Positions 47,302-56,765 of a stretch of DNA of 64,000 nt are shown piece by piece (position 1 is the first letter of the stretch; every line of letters starts with the position of its first letter). The position numbers and the translations under genes are program-made. The notes beneath the pieces were generated by a model. The model saw only the letters and a list, made by a program, of their open reading frames with translations, was not told the origin of the DNA and searched no databases. The stretch comes from Leptospira bandrabouensis (GTDB taxonomy: Bacteria; Spirochaetota; Leptospiria; Leptospirales; Leptospiraceae), in assembly GCF_004770905.1 (NCBI RefSeq), contig NZ_RQHT01000015.1:235942-299941 (forward strand). Direction: 5' to 3'.

Positions 47302-47880
47302 TTATTTTTCAAAGAACCCTTCTCCTTTTTCGTCTTTCTGGATGAGGTGCTTCAAAAACTCCTTGGCCTTGAAGAGACGACTCTTAACCGTACCTACATT
47401 ACATTCCATGATTTCGGCAATTTCGTTATACGAAAGATTTTCGAAATAACGAAGTTCCAAAACTTGTTTGTAGGAATCTTCTAAGAGTGCAATCTTATCC
47501 ATTAGATAACGAGACTCTTCAGAAAGTTCCAATTTTTTTTCATATCCGACACGAGAATCCACAAATTGGTTCTCTCCCGAGTCATCCATGGGTTTTTCCC
47601 TACCTCTTTTCTTCTTGGCAAGTAAATCCTTGGACTTATTTACCACAATGCGGTAGAGCCAGGTATAAACACCTGCCTCCGCACGGAAGTTTTGGATGGA
47701 TTTATAACCAGAAATCAGGGCGTCTTGGACAATATCCTCCGCATCATCTCCATCTTTTACCATGGAAACAGCTTTGCGGAACAATCGTTCTCGAAATGGG
47801 GACACTAAGGTCATGTAGGCAGTCGGATCCCCTGCTTTGATTTTTTGGAGGAGGATTTTTTCCTTCTCCCGCAGGGTCAT
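47302..47880 (-). CDS. ECF-type RNA polymerase sigma factor
   Basis: About 192 aa from the ATG at 47880, which has GAAGG 8 nt upstream; the frame is open to 47907. Region 2 includes ERLFRKAVSMVKDGDDAEDIVQDALISGY and FRAEAGVYTWLYRIVVNKSKD; region 4 has the helix-turn-helix ENLSYNEIAEIMECNVGTVKSRLFKAKE. It resembles RpoE-like group factors controlled by a membrane anti-sigma, and the next gene encodes a single-pass protein suited to that role. Confidence 0.92.
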   Translation of the reverse strand: MTLREKEKILLQKIKAGDPTAYMTLVSPFRERLFRKAVSMVKDGDDAEDIVQDALISGYKSIQNFRAEAGVYTWLYRIVVNKSKDLLAKKKRGREKPMDDSGENQFVDSRVGYEKKLELSEESRYLMDKIALLEDSYKQVLELRYFENLSYNEIAEIMECNVGTVKSRLFKAKEFLKHLIQKDEKGEGFFEK

Positions 47881-47966
47881 ATTTTTGCCTTCTAGGGGGC
47901 GTGGCATGAGGCCTAGAATTTCGAATCCGAGAATTCTATCAATGTTTTTCGGTTCTTTCTTCTGGC

Positions 47967-49796
47967 TTAGATCCTATGAAACATGGTTTCTAAGTCTTTT
48001 CTTGTGAGTTTGATAAGAGTGGGCCGACCGTGGGGACAAAGGGAAGGGTTTTCACAATACGACAATCTTTGTAAAAGTTCTCCAATGATGGGATCAGAGA
48101 CCTGGTCTCCTTTTTTGATGGCCGAACGACAGGCCACACATTTGGCCATTTCATCATAGAGTTCTTTGTCTTCTGGGTCTTTTTGTTTGAACCTTTCCCA
48201 TAAATCCAAAATGGTTTCGGTTTCTTTTCCTGGATCAATATAAGATGGGACTTCCCGGATGAGAATGGTTCCTCCCGAAAATGGTTCGAGAGTGATTCCT
48301 AGTTCGGAAAACCTATGTTTTTCTTCTAACATCTCTTCGGCTTCTTCTTTTGTGAGTTCCAACCGAATGGGTGTAAGTAGGCTTTGGGATTTATAGGCTT
48401 TGGATTTTAGGTCACGCAAAACTTCTTCATAACGAATCCTTTCGTGGGCCGTATGTTGGTCGATGATATAAAGTCCATCCTCGGCTTCGGCTAAGATAAA
48501 GGTCTCAAATAAAACCCCGTAGTGTTTTTTCGGGACAAACAAATTGTGTTTGGTAAGATTCTCACCTAATAAATGCAAGTTGGTTCCAGCACCGATACCT
48601 TCTAGAGAATACCCTTGCCTTCCTTCAATGGAACTAGGACCAATCAGAGTTTCCCCTTCGGTTTGGAGATTGCCAAACATCCCTTGCCCCATTTGATTCA
48701 AGCCAAATCCAGGGCCACCAAAGCCTGTGCCAAAAGAGGATTCCCCTCCTCGGTTTTCATAAGGAATGGGCATGGAAAGCCTTCGGCGCATTTCTAAAAA
48801 TTCCACAGGGGTCGAGGTTCGTAAAACTTCTGTGATCCCTTGGAAAAGAATTCCTGTAATGGTTTCTTCCGATAAAAACCGAACTTCCTTTTTCTGTGGG
48901 TGGACATTCACATCCACAAATTCACGAGGCAGATCAAAGAATAAAAAGGCATAGGGAAAGGCACCACTGGGAAGGAGTTCTCCATAACAACGTTTGAGAA
49001 TTTGTGCCGAAAACTTTAATTCCACAGAACGGTTGTTCACAAAGAAAAATTGTCCCGTGCGAGAAGATTTATAAAAATCAGGATGGGAGATCCAACCACG
49101 AAGGGTCATACCGTTGCGACTGGAATTCACCGCCAAAAGATGGTCTCTGAGATTTTCACCATAAACAGATAACACTCGTTCTAGGCCGTCTTCGGGAACC
49201 ACATTCAAAACTTCTTTTCCGTTTTGCAAATACCGAAACCCAATACTCGGTTCCGAGACTGCCATCGTTTGGACACGTGCCCTGTTTTTTTTCTCTTCCC
49301 CGGTTTCCGTTTTTAAAAATTTCCGTCTAACAGGCGTATTATAAAATAAATCTTTGATTTCAATTTTGGTTCCCAGAAAAAAAGGAATCTCTTCTTCTTT
49401 TACGATTTTTCCTTCTTCCACTGTCACACGGTAAGCGGTGCGATTTCCCTCAGTCCCCGATTCCAAAACCATCCGCGATACAGAGGCAATGGATGCCAGA
49501 GCTTCACCCCGAAATCCGAAAGTGAAAAGATGTTCTAAGTCATGGAAATCTTGGATTTTGGAAGTGGCATAACGTTTGATGGCAAGAGGTAAGTCTTCTT
49601 TTTGGATTCCGTGTCCATTGTCGGAAACAAGGATCCGACCAAACCCAGCAGAATCGGTTGCAATTTCAATTTTGGTGGCACCGGCATCGATGGAATTTTC
49701 GATGAGTTCTTTGAGAATGGAATGTGTGGACTCAATCACCTCACCGGCGGCAATTTGGTTGATTAAGTCCGCCGAGAGTGAATGAATGATGCCCAT
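47967..49796 (-). CDS. mutL: DNA mismatch repair protein MutL
   Basis: The 609-aa protein has the GHKL ATPase motifs at the N-terminus ([47 protein letters not shown]) and the DUF/MutL transducer and C-terminal dimerisation domains ([35 protein letters not shown]). The DQHAxHER-type sequence and C-terminal CPHGRP are typical of MutL proteins with an endonuclease site. It coordinates mismatch repair with MutS. The start ATG at 49796 has little ribosome-binding-site support but matches the family's N-terminus. Confidence 0.96.
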   Translation of the reverse strand: MGIIHSLSADLINQIAAGEVIESTHSILKELIENSIDAGATKIEIATDSAGFGRILVSDNGHGIQKEDLPLAIKRYATSKIQDFHDLEHLFTFGFRGEALASIASVSRMVLESGTEGNRTAYRVTVEEGKIVKEEEIPFFLGTKIEIKDLFYNTPVRRKFLKTETGEEKKNRARVQTMAVSEPSIGFRYLQNGKEVLNVVPEDGLERVLSVYGENLRDHLLAVNSSRNGMTLRGWISHPDFYKSSRTGQFFFVNNRSVELKFSAQILKRCYGELLPSGAFPYAFLFFDLPREFVDVNVHPQKKEVRFLSEETITGILFQGITEVLRTSTPVEFLEMRRRLSMPIPYENRGGESSFGTGFGGPGFGLNQMGQGMFGNLQTEGETLIGPSSIEGRQGYSLEGIGAGTNLHLLGENLTKHNLFVPKKHYGVLFETFILAEAEDGLYIIDQHTAHERIRYEEVLRDLKSKAYKSQSLLTPIRLELTKEEAEEMLEEKHRFSELGITLEPFSGGTILIREVPSYIDPGKETETILDLWERFKQKDPEDKELYDEMAKCVACRSAIKKGDQVSDPIIGELLQRLSYCENPSLCPHGRPTLIKLTRKDLETMFHRI

Positions 49797-49837
49797 AGGA
49801 CAATCATGGGATAGGGAACCTCCCTATCCAGAAAAAA

Positions 49838-50212
49838 TTACAGAGAATGACAAGAAGAACAGGTTCCTGTCACCACGATGTCCACGTGTTTGACTTGGAA
49901 ACCTAGGCTCTGCAAATCTGCATCATCACTGAGTTTTAGAGGAGCCACATCCAATACCTTCCCACATTCAGTGCAGAGTAAATGCGAATGATCATCCAAA
50001 AAGGCATCGTAACGAACGGAATCCGACTCGATATTGAGTTTGTTTACCATTTTATGTTCTACTAAGTATTCCAAGGAATTGTAAACAGTGGCAAAACTAA
50101 TTTTATCAGCCTTTCCCCTTACCGATTCAAAAACCATCTTTGCTGTCGGGTGGTCTTTTCTTTCTCTTAGGTCGTTAAAAATAAGTTCTCTGTGTTTTGT
50201 GAGTGCTTTCAT
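49838..50212 (-). CDS. Fur-family regulator, PerR-like
   Basis: A 124-aa Fur-superfamily protein: winged helix (ATVYNSLEYLVEHKMVNKL, about 40-60) and metal-binding dimerisation domain with DHSHLLCTECGKVLDV and a C-terminal CSSC. The two CxxC pairs form the structural zinc site. The sequence is shorter than classical Fur and closest in pattern to PerR, which senses peroxide, but the symbol is withheld. AAGG precedes the ATG. It is divergent from the flavin reductase gene. Confidence 0.9.
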   Translation of the reverse strand: MKALTKHRELIFNDLRERKDHPTAKMVFESVRGKADKISFATVYNSLEYLVEHKMVNKLNIESDSVRYDAFLDDHSHLLCTECGKVLDVAPLKLSDDADLQSLGFQVKHVDIVVTGTCSSCHSL

Positions 50213-50316
50213 ACCTTTGCCTTACCCCTAAATCATTCGCAAATTATCAAAGGGTCAAATGGAATTTAGTTTTTAGAATCCTTCCAGAAATTGATATTTG
50301 TCAATACGGAGGCTTT

Positions 50317-50796
50317 ATGCCGGCATCGATAGACCAATTTAAATCTTCACTTTCACGTTGGGCCAGTGGCGTTTCTGTGATCACTTATGAATCCAAAGAG
50401 AAAAAAGGAGGAGTTACCGTTTCTAGTTTTTCTTCTGTTTCCTTAGAACCACCGTTAGTTTTATTCTGTTTGGCCAAAAATTCCAGTGCCAAAGAAAGCA
50501 TCGAAAAAGCAGGAAACTTCGTGGTGAATATTCTTTCTTCCGAACAAAAACAAATTTCCGCTGATTTTGCTTCTGGTTCCCTGGACAAAGCGGTTGTTTT
50601 GGAAGGATTAAAACCAGGAACCCTCTCCACCGGAGCTCCAGTTTTACCGGATTCGTTGGCCTCACTTGACTGTTCAGTGAACCAAACCATCGATGCGGGA
50701 GACCACTGGATTTTCATTGGTCTTGTGGAAGCGGTAGCAACTCGGGAAGGTTCTCCCCTCCTCTATTTCAATCGCAATTATAGGGAACTTGTTTAA
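50317..50796 (+). CDS. Flavin reductase-like FMN-binding protein
   Basis: A 159-aa protein with the flavin-reductase split-barrel domain: LSRWASGVSVITYESKEKKGGVTVSSFSSVSLEPPLVLFCLAKNS in its first half, then the DCSVNQTIDAGDHWIFIGLVEAV strand pattern. Such proteins reduce flavin with NAD(P)H or serve two-component monooxygenases. GGAGG precedes the ATG at 50317; the open frame runs back to 50203 over the Fur-family promoter. Followed closely by purL. Confidence 0.88.
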   Translation: MPASIDQFKSSLSRWASGVSVITYESKEKKGGVTVSSFSSVSLEPPLVLFCLAKNSSAKESIEKAGNFVVNILSSEQKQISADFASGSLDKAVVLEGLKPGTLSTGAPVLPDSLASLDCSVNQTIDAGDHWIFIGLVEAVATREGSPLLYFNRNYRELV

Positions 50797-50805
50797 GGAA
50801 TCAGT

Positions 50806-53052
50806 ATGGAAAAAGAGAAAGTTAGTCTGGAAGATGCAAAAGAACACGGACTTACGGAAACTGAATTTGTAGAGATCCAAAAGATCTTAGGAAGAATGCC
50901 CAACTCCACGGAGCTTGGAATCTTCTCCGCCATGTGGTCGGAACACTGCTCTTATAAAAATTCAATTTTAAAATTAAAAACCCTTCCCACAAAGTCGGAT
51001 AAACTCCTCGCTCAAGCGGGGGAAGAAAATGCCGGAGCCATGGATATCGGCGACGGACTTGCCGTTGTCTTCAAAATCGAAAGTCACAACCATCCAACCG
51101 CCGTAGAACCTTACCAAGGTGCCGCCACTGGTGTTGGTGGGATCATGCGAGATATTTTTACGATGGGAGCTCGTCCCATCACTTCACTCAACTCACTTAG
51201 GTTTGGTGACCCGAAAGAACCACGTAACAAGTATTTACTCACTCGTGCCGTCAAAGGAATCGGCGACTATGGCAACTCTCTTGGGATTGCTGTGGGTGGT
51301 GGGGAACTATTCATCCATCCGACATTCACTAAAAATCCGCTTGTGAATGCCATGACTGTGGGAATTGCTCGCCACGACCAAATGGCTTCTGCCTCTACCA
51401 AAGGAAAAGTAGGATACAAAGTGTACATCGTAGGTGCCACTACGGGACGCGATGGAATCCACGGTGCCAGTTTTGCCTCCAAAGACCTAACGAAAGAATC
51501 CGAAGAAAAAAGATCCGCAGTACAAGTCGGTGATCCCTTTATGGAAAAACTTCTGATGGAAGCATCCCTCGAAGCCATCCAAAAGAACCTCCTTGTGGGA
51601 ATCCAAGATATGGGTGCTGCGGGAATTTCTTGTGCCACTTCGGAGATGAGTGCCAAAGGAAAAACCGGAATGGATGTGGACTTAGACAAAGTTCCTCTCC
51701 GTGAATCGGATATGAACGCTTATGAAATTATGCTCTCCGAATCCCAAGAACGAATGTTAGTCATTCCAGAAACGGGAAAGGAAGAAGAACTCGTTTCTAT
51801 TTTTCATAAATGGGGACTGAATGCCGTCGAGATTGGAACGGTTACCGGTGACGGAATCCTTCGCATTAGAAAGGACGGAAAACTCAAAGCAGAAATTCCT
51901 GCTGACTCACTGGTCCTTGGTGGTGGTGCTCCGCGTTACGTGAGAGAAGAAAAAAGACCGACTTACCTCGATGAGGTGACAAAGTTTGATCCAACAAAAA
52001 TAAATGACTTATCCAAAGACACGGTTTCCCAAACTCTAAATACCCTGCTTTCTTCTTTAAATATCAGTTCGAGAAGACCTCTTTATGAACAGTATGATAC
52101 GGAAGTGGGACTTGTGAAAGTGGTAGAACCAGGCGAAGACGGTGGCCTTGTACGCATTCCTGGAACTAAAAAAGGAATTGCTGTCGCCACAGACTGTAAC
52201 TCGCGTTACACGTATCTTAATCCTTACGAAGGGGCACAATTTGCGGTTTGTGAATCGGCAAGAAACGTGGCATCTACGGGTGCAGAACCTTATGGGGTCA
52301 CAAACAACCTAAACTTCGGAAACCCTTACATCCCAGAAAACTATTATATCTTTAGCGAATGTGTGCGCGGGCTTGGGGATGCCTGTCGTTTCCTTGGTCT
52401 TCCTGTCACTGGTGGAAACGTATCTTTCTACAATGAATCGCCAGAAGGACCTGTGTTCCCAACACCTACCATTGGTATGGTGGGAGTGATTGATGATGTG
52501 GCAAAAGGCCTTCATACTTACCCTCGAACCCAGGAAGAAGTTTTGTATGCCCTTGTCGGTGAATTCCAACCTACAATTTCCGCTTCCGAATACCTTTACC
52601 GTTTTCATGGTCTAGACACGGGGAAAATTCCAAACATTTCTCTGGCAAAAGAAAAAGCTACCATTGACACACTTATCTCTTGCCGCAAAGAAGGACTCCT
52701 CACTTCCGCCAAAGACCTGTCACTCGGTGGACTTCTTGTGGCTCTGGCAAAAATTGTGATTTCTGGAAATAAAGGGTTGGAAGTAAACCTAGAAGAACTG
52801 CAAAAAAGATTCAAACGTCTCGACGAACTTTGTTTTGGTGAAACAGGTGCATCCTTTGTGATCAGTTTCCTTGCTGCAGACGAAGAGAAAGTCAAAGCAA
52901 AATATACCCAAGCGGGACTTGGTTTTACAACGTTAGGTAAATCCAATTCCAAATCCTCTCTTTCTGTCAAAGGAAACGGATTCCAATGGGAATGGACGAC
53001 TAAGTCCTTAGAAGCAGAATTTGAATCCGGCCTAAAAGCTTATTTCGAATAG
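50806..53052 (+). CDS. purL: Phosphoribosylformylglycinamidine synthase subunit PurL
   Basis: The 748-aa protein matches small-type PurL: NSTELGIFSAMWSEHCSYKNS near the N-terminus, KIESHNHPTAVEPYQGAATGVGGI, GGNVSFYNESP and DLSLGGLLVALAK. It converts FGAR, glutamine-derived ammonia and ATP to FGAM in purine synthesis and works with PurS and PurQ, which are not in this window. AAGGAATC lies just before the ATG. Confidence 0.97.
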   Translation: MEKEKVSLEDAKEHGLTETEFVEIQKILGRMPNSTELGIFSAMWSEHCSYKNSILKLKTLPTKSDKLLAQAGEENAGAMDIGDGLAVVFKIESHNHPTAVEPYQGAATGVGGIMRDIFTMGARPITSLNSLRFGDPKEPRNKYLLTRAVKGIGDYGNSLGIAVGGGELFIHPTFTKNPLVNAMTVGIARHDQMASASTKGKVGYKVYIVGATTGRDGIHGASFASKDLTKESEEKRSAVQVGDPFMEKLLMEASLEAIQKNLLVGIQDMGAAGISCATSEMSAKGKTGMDVDLDKVPLRESDMNAYEIMLSESQERMLVIPETGKEEELVSIFHKWGLNAVEIGTVTGDGILRIRKDGKLKAEIPADSLVLGGGAPRYVREEKRPTYLDEVTKFDPTKINDLSKDTVSQTLNTLLSSLNISSRRPLYEQYDTEVGLVKVVEPGEDGGLVRIPGTKKGIAVATDCNSRYTYLNPYEGAQFAVCESARNVASTGAEPYGVTNNLNFGNPYIPENYYIFSECVRGLGDACRFLGLPVTGGNVSFYNESPEGPVFPTPTIGMVGVIDDVAKGLHTYPRTQEEVLYALVGEFQPTISASEYLYRFHGLDTGKIPNISLAKEKATIDTLISCRKEGLLTSAKDLSLGGLLVALAKIVISGNKGLEVNLEELQKRFKRLDELCFGETGASFVISFLAADEEKVKAKYTQAGLGFTTLGKSNSKSSLSVKGNGFQWEWTTKSLEAEFESGLKAYFE

Positions 53053-53084
53053 ACAAAACTAAATTTTTCACAAGGATAGGCCGA

Positions 53085-54371
53085 ATGCGCCTATCCTTCT
53101 ATTCTTATGTTTTATTATTACTTTGTATCCAATGTACAAGTATCGCCAAACGACAAGAATATGAAGACTCCCTCCGTGCTTACAAAAAAGCCAATTTAGA
53201 AAATGCCATAAGTTACCTTCCGACCGAAGAAAAAAAAGGTTTTATTGCTGTTCTCGAAAAGGCCCATTTAGGATTTTTAAATGGCGAAACTAACTACAAA
53301 ACTCTAGAAAAATTAGCTGAAGAAAGTAAAGACCGGCTTCGTTTCAGTGCCTCAAGATCTCTAAAATCTTTTTTCTATATGGAATCAGAGGAAGGATACT
53401 ACGCCTCTGAAGCAGAAATCATCTATCTACATATCCTTCTTGGATTGTATTATGTAAGGGCGGGTGAATTTGATAAAGGAAAAGTCCAAGCACGTTTTGC
53501 CGGGAATTTGCTTAGTGGGGAGTGGAGTGCCGAAGGCCAATTTGATGACCCCACCTTACGCCTATTACTTGCCTCTCTTTGGCTCTCCACGGGTTCCATT
53601 GATGAGGCAAAGGTTGATTTTAGAAAAGCAAGCCAACTCAAACCCCAATCGGCCGCCCTTCGAGCCATGGCAAACGATAATTACAACAAAAACGAAGAAT
53701 TCATTTTGATTTTTGGTGGTCCTGGTGCCGAACCAGAAATGGATCCGTCGGTGAATCTTAACTTCCTCCGTGGGTTAAGGAATCTTAAATTCCGCCAAAC
53801 CGGGAAACAGTCTCAACTCGCAATCATCGACGGTGTAGGAAAAACAAATCTCTCTTTAGAAAAAGATACCTTGGGCTGGTATGAAAGACACCTAACGCGC
53901 GATAATGCAATTTCCGAACTCATCGAAGATTCTAAATACTTTCAACTGGTTTCGGCCAGTGCCTTAAAAGAAGGAACCAAGGGAACTGTCAAAGTGACAG
54001 GAGCGATCCTTGCCGGTGCTACGATCGTGGCCCTGGGTGCCGGTGTTGTTTATTTAGGAGTCGAAGCAAATTCGAGTGAACTTGGTGCCATTGGGATTGC
54101 TATCATGATCACCGGAGTCCAATTGGGTGCAGAGTGGATTGAAAGATCTTACGATGATGCAAGAAGGAACATGAGAAAAGATTTAGATATTTCTGATGAA
54201 TACCGTTTTGTCCGTTTTTTTCCAGAATATGTTTGGATCGGAAAATCAAAGTCGGGCCTAGTTTCACCAAAACTTCAGGTGAGACCAGATAACTTACCTT
54301 ATACGTTAAGTCCTGCTATGGGAAAAGTAAAAGTTCGTTTTGGTTTTTTCCCAGACAATCAAAGGCCATAA
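53085..54371 (+). CDS. Lipoprotein with TPR-like region and hydrophobic segments
   Basis: A 428-aa protein with a lipoprotein signal (YVLLLLCIQCTS, Cys about 17). Helical repeats around 100-200 include LLGLYYVRAGEFDKGKVQARF and SLWLSTGSIDEAKVDFRKA. Two glycine-rich hydrophobic stretches at about 303-325 (ILAGATIVALGAGVVYLGV) and 331-347 may be membrane helices. AAGGA is well placed before the ATG. The 3' end overlaps the convergent LpoB-like gene by 13 nt. This resembles COG3014-type proteins; function unknown. Confidence 0.78.
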   Translation: MRLSFYSYVLLLLCIQCTSIAKRQEYEDSLRAYKKANLENAISYLPTEEKKGFIAVLEKAHLGFLNGETNYKTLEKLAEESKDRLRFSASRSLKSFFYMESEEGYYASEAEIIYLHILLGLYYVRAGEFDKGKVQARFAGNLLSGEWSAEGQFDDPTLRLLLASLWLSTGSIDEAKVDFRKASQLKPQSAALRAMANDNYNKNEEFILIFGGPGAEPEMDPSVNLNFLRGLRNLKFRQTGKQSQLAIIDGVGKTNLSLEKDTLGWYERHLTRDNAISELIEDSKYFQLVSASALKEGTKGTVKVTGAILAGATIVALGAGVVYLGVEANSSELGAIGIAIMITGVQLGAEWIERSYDDARRNMRKDLDISDEYRFVRFFPEYVWIGKSKSGLVSPKLQVRPDNLPYTLSPAMGKVKVRFGFFPDNQRP

Positions 54372-54922
54372 CCTTCCACTTTACTTGTTTTTAAAAAATT
54401 GGTTTGTTCTGACCAAACAATTTGATTGGTTTCCATACTCACAAGAAATAGTGTCACGGTGATGTATTGGATGCGAGACCCAGATTCGAAATTTACTACT
54501 TCATTGATTTCACCTTTAATCTTATGAGAAGGTGACTTAAACCTTCCTACCACCAAACGAGAATCAGACGAAACCATCCCGGTTTTCCCAAATGCCATCT
54601 CGACACTTGCCTCCTCACGGATGGACGTATCCACAAAAGGAACCTTATCTTTTGTGAGTTGGTTTAAAATTTCATTACTGATGAGTTTTGTATCAATATG
54701 TTCTGAGGTGGAATTTTGAATTGCCTTCCATTCCAAATACCCAGTTTTTAAATCGGACTTATAATAGTTGGATAAGGAATGGCTCATACTGCGAGCCGTT
54801 TCTTTGACTTCCAAAACTCCCCACTGTTTGGTGGGCTTGGCTTTGTCTATTTGTTGGTAGGAAACAGAGGAGCAGCTAACAAACAAAAACGAAATGAAGA
54901 TAAAAAAGAATAAAAGGCGCAT
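54359..54922 (-). CDS. Lipoprotein, LpoB-like
   Basis: A ~187-aa protein starting MRLLFFFIFISFLFVSCSS with a lipobox VSC. The mature domain has the pattern of LpoB-type penicillin-binding protein activators (LISNEILNQLTKDKVPFVD; RLVVGRFKSPSHKIKGEINE; YITVTLFLVSMETNQIVWSEQTNFLK). LpoB stimulates PBP1b in E. coli, but the name is often given on fold alone. Start chosen for the signal peptide; the frame runs to 54958. Confidence 0.72.
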   Translation of the reverse strand: MRLLFFFIFISFLFVSCSSVSYQQIDKAKPTKQWGVLEVKETARSMSHSLSNYYKSDLKTGYLEWKAIQNSTSEHIDTKLISNEILNQLTKDKVPFVDTSIREEASVEMAFGKTGMVSSDSRLVVGRFKSPSHKIKGEINEVVNFESGSRIQYITVTLFLVSMETNQIVWSEQTNFLKTSKVEGYGL

Positions 54923-54974
54923 TGGGGAGAGTTTGGTGGGGGTTCGGGAGTTTGGCAAGAAAGAATGTGCGAAT

Positions 54975-55300
54975 ATAGTATCCCCGCCCGATCTGAGGGT
55001 GGGGAACTAGACCCGCCACCCAATGGTTCACACTTACCACAGAAGGCCCAAACTTACCATCCCATTTGAGACCGACAAAAAAATTACTGCAAAAAGTTCA
55101 TACTTTGGCCCACACCCTTTTTTCCTTGGTTTGGGGGCGCCTCCGCTCTGTTAGTGGAGTGAACTCCCATCAAAATGGACCGGGCTACTCCGGGGTCCGC
55201 TTTTAGCTCCCGTCCTTTGCCGGTTCCCGCCAAAGGACCAAGCCCTCCATATCCCTGGCGCGGGAAGAATCTAATCCAATTCAGAAAATTGTCGCCCCCC
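54975..55300. repeat. GC-rich, highly structured intergenic region
   Basis: This ~330-bp gap has markedly higher GC than its surroundings and several hairpins: GGGTGG...CCACCC (near 54999-55023), GGACC...GGGTCC (55177-55198), and a perfect GTCCTTTG/CAAAGGAC pair (55212-55219 and 55231-55238). No ribosome binding site or coding pattern is visible. It resembles a dispersed repeat or a structured RNA more than a promoter. Confidence 0.4.
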
Positions 55301-55356
55301 ACCCCAAATATTGTCTTGAAACTTTCCTTTCGTTTACGATACTTCTGGATTAAATT

Positions 55357-55734
55357 ATGAGTAAATTTCTAATTCGTTTTAGTTTCTTCCTGATCCTGCT
55401 TGCCCTTTTGTTTGCTGGTTACACTTGGCTCACTCTCCAATGGAGTTACTCGGAGGGAGACCGTGCCGGATACATCCAAAAACTTTCCAAAAAAGGTTGG
55501 ATTTGCAAAACTTGGGAAGGGGAAATGGCCCTTGTGACAATGCCAGGAACAATGACAGAAAAGTTTTTCTTCAGTGTTCGGGATGAAGCCATTGCAGAAC
55601 AACTGAATCGATCCATTGGCAAACGAGTTGTTTTGGAATACGAAGAACATGTGGGAGTTCCCTTTAGTTGTTTTGCTGAAACAAGTTACTTCGTGACCGG
55701 AATCAAAACCGTCCAAGAAGTTCCTCCTCTCTAA
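55357..55734 (+). CDS. Small single-pass membrane protein
   Basis: A 125-aa protein with one N-terminal membrane helix (FLIRFSFFLILLALLFAGYTWLTL split over 4-27) and a compact extracytoplasmic domain with GDRAGYIQKLSKKGWICKTW and VVLEYEEHVGVPFSCF; two Cys residues could form a disulfide. This pattern (SxGxRxGxLxKFSxKG followed by KTWEGE) is a widespread conserved hypothetical family in proteobacteria. Function is not known to me. Confidence 0.78.
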   Translation: MSKFLIRFSFFLILLALLFAGYTWLTLQWSYSEGDRAGYIQKLSKKGWICKTWEGEMALVTMPGTMTEKFFFSVRDEAIAEQLNRSIGKRVVLEYEEHVGVPFSCFAETSYFVTGIKTVQEVPPL

Positions 55735-55754
55735 GTCCCTATCCTTTATTCGTC

Positions 55755-55773
55755 AGAGGCCCACAAGGCCTCT
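55755..55773 (+). terminator. Hairpin after the 55357 gene
   Basis: AGAGGCC and GGCCTCT form a perfect 7-bp stem with a 5-nt loop about 20 bp after the stop codon. No T run follows, so termination efficiency is uncertain. Confidence 0.4.
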
Positions 55774-55854
55774 AGAGAAGTCCTATTCCTTAGATTGCCA
55801 AATTCTCCCGTCTCAATAGTGATTCCTTACTAGATAAATTACACTTTACATATT

Positions 55855-55878
55855 TTTACTATACATACAAATAGTAAA
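55855..55878 (+). promoter_or_regulatory. Palindromic operator with LexA-like geometry
   Basis: TTTACTAT and ATAGTAAA are perfect inverted repeats separated by ACATACAA. The inner CTAT-N8-ATAG has the same 4-8-4 spacing as the E. coli LexA box CTGT-N8-ACAG. The palindrome ends 1 nt before the ATG of the RecA-like gene, leaving no room for a ribosome binding site, so the mRNA is probably leaderless or nearly so. A TTTACA at 55845-55850 could be part of a -35 region. Confidence 0.6.
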
Positions 55879-55879
55879 C

Positions 55880-56485
55880 ATGGATCTCACGGAACAATCT
55901 CAAGTTTCAACCAATGTCTACGAACCCATTCAGAATTGGAACCAGAGGGATTTAGGTTTACTGACCGGAGAGAGAGGGATGTACCGCCTCGCTCATTTTT
56001 GGCAATATGCTCTGGTTTGTTCTGGGTTTCAAGTTTTCAACCTAGACTGTGCCATTCGCTTCAACCCCTTCACCATTGCTGAAGAAACCAGAAAACAATA
56101 TTTACAACCAGAACCGTTTTTAGAACAAATTAAAGTCCAAAGAGCTTTTACACCCTATCAAATCTTAGATGCCCTAAAAATCATCCTTAGCACAAAAGAA
56201 GAAAACACCATTTACTTTCTGTTAGCTCCCTGCAAACAATTTTTGGATGGGGATGTCAAAGAAGACGAAGGCCTGTTTTTATTAAACTTGATGTTACAAT
56301 TGATTGAAAAATTTCCTAACGAAAATGTTCCCCTACTCATCATCGAATCCTGGACCTATTCCCACAAAAACTTTCAAATCTTTTTTCCCAAACTACTACG
56401 CACCACACAAAACCTCTGGGAATTAAAAACAGACAAAGGCCTTTCTCGCATTCGTACAAGAAAAACTTCAATCACAGGAATATAA
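55880..56485 (+). CDS. RecA/RadA-like protein with degenerate P-loop, first gene of PolB operon
   Basis: A 201-aa protein. The segment GLLTGERGMYRLAHFWQYAL (about 27-46) occupies the place of the Walker A loop and following helix in RecA/RadA-type ATPases, but the GxxGxGKT lysine is lost. VFNLDCAIRFNPFTIAEETR matches the strand-turn after it. IYFLLAPCKQFLDGDV (about 113-128) sits where Walker B would be. It is reminiscent of ImuA/SulA-like RecA relatives that recruit translesion polymerases. It is followed by two genes at gaps of 1 and 21 bp. No ATPase activity is expected. Confidence 0.7.
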   Translation: MDLTEQSQVSTNVYEPIQNWNQRDLGLLTGERGMYRLAHFWQYALVCSGFQVFNLDCAIRFNPFTIAEETRKQYLQPEPFLEQIKVQRAFTPYQILDALKIILSTKEENTIYFLLAPCKQFLDGDVKEDEGLFLLNLMLQLIEKFPNENVPLLIIESWTYSHKNFQIFFPKLLRTTQNLWELKTDKGLSRIRTRKTSITGI

Positions 56486-56486
56486 T

Positions 56487-56744
56487 ATGGGAAGAACCAT
56501 TGCCCCCTATTCTCGCCAGATGTTACAAATAGAAGAGAACTTATCAGACTTTCGAAGGTCTCTCCGCAAACAAGACCAAGAAATCTTCGATGATCTCATC
56601 AGAATCTCCAAATTACAGGTGCAAGCTGGTGTTATGGCTTCATTGCCATACCCCATTGACTCGATGATCCTATCCATGCTCATCGATTTAAAAAAGGAAA
56701 TAAACGAAATTAAGAAAGGCCTAAAAAAAATCCCAGACCAGTAA
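56487..56744 (+). CDS. Small helical protein of the PolB operon
   Basis: An 85-aa protein beginning MGRTIAPYSRQMLQIEENLS, with FRRSLRKQDQEIFDDLI and a C-terminal helix (ILSMLIDLKKEINEIKKGLK). It is probably all alpha. AGGA lies 10 nt before the ATG and the gene starts 1 bp after the RecA-like stop. The MGRT start followed by a FRRxLRxxDQ segment looks like a conserved small family; I cannot name it. Its position between RecA-like protein and polymerase suggests an accessory or bridging role. Confidence 0.7.
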   Translation: MGRTIAPYSRQMLQIEENLSDFRRSLRKQDQEIFDDLIRISKLQVQAGVMASLPYPIDSMILSMLIDLKKEINEIKKGLKKIPDQ

Positions 56745-56765
56745 CCACGATAAAACAAAAAGATT

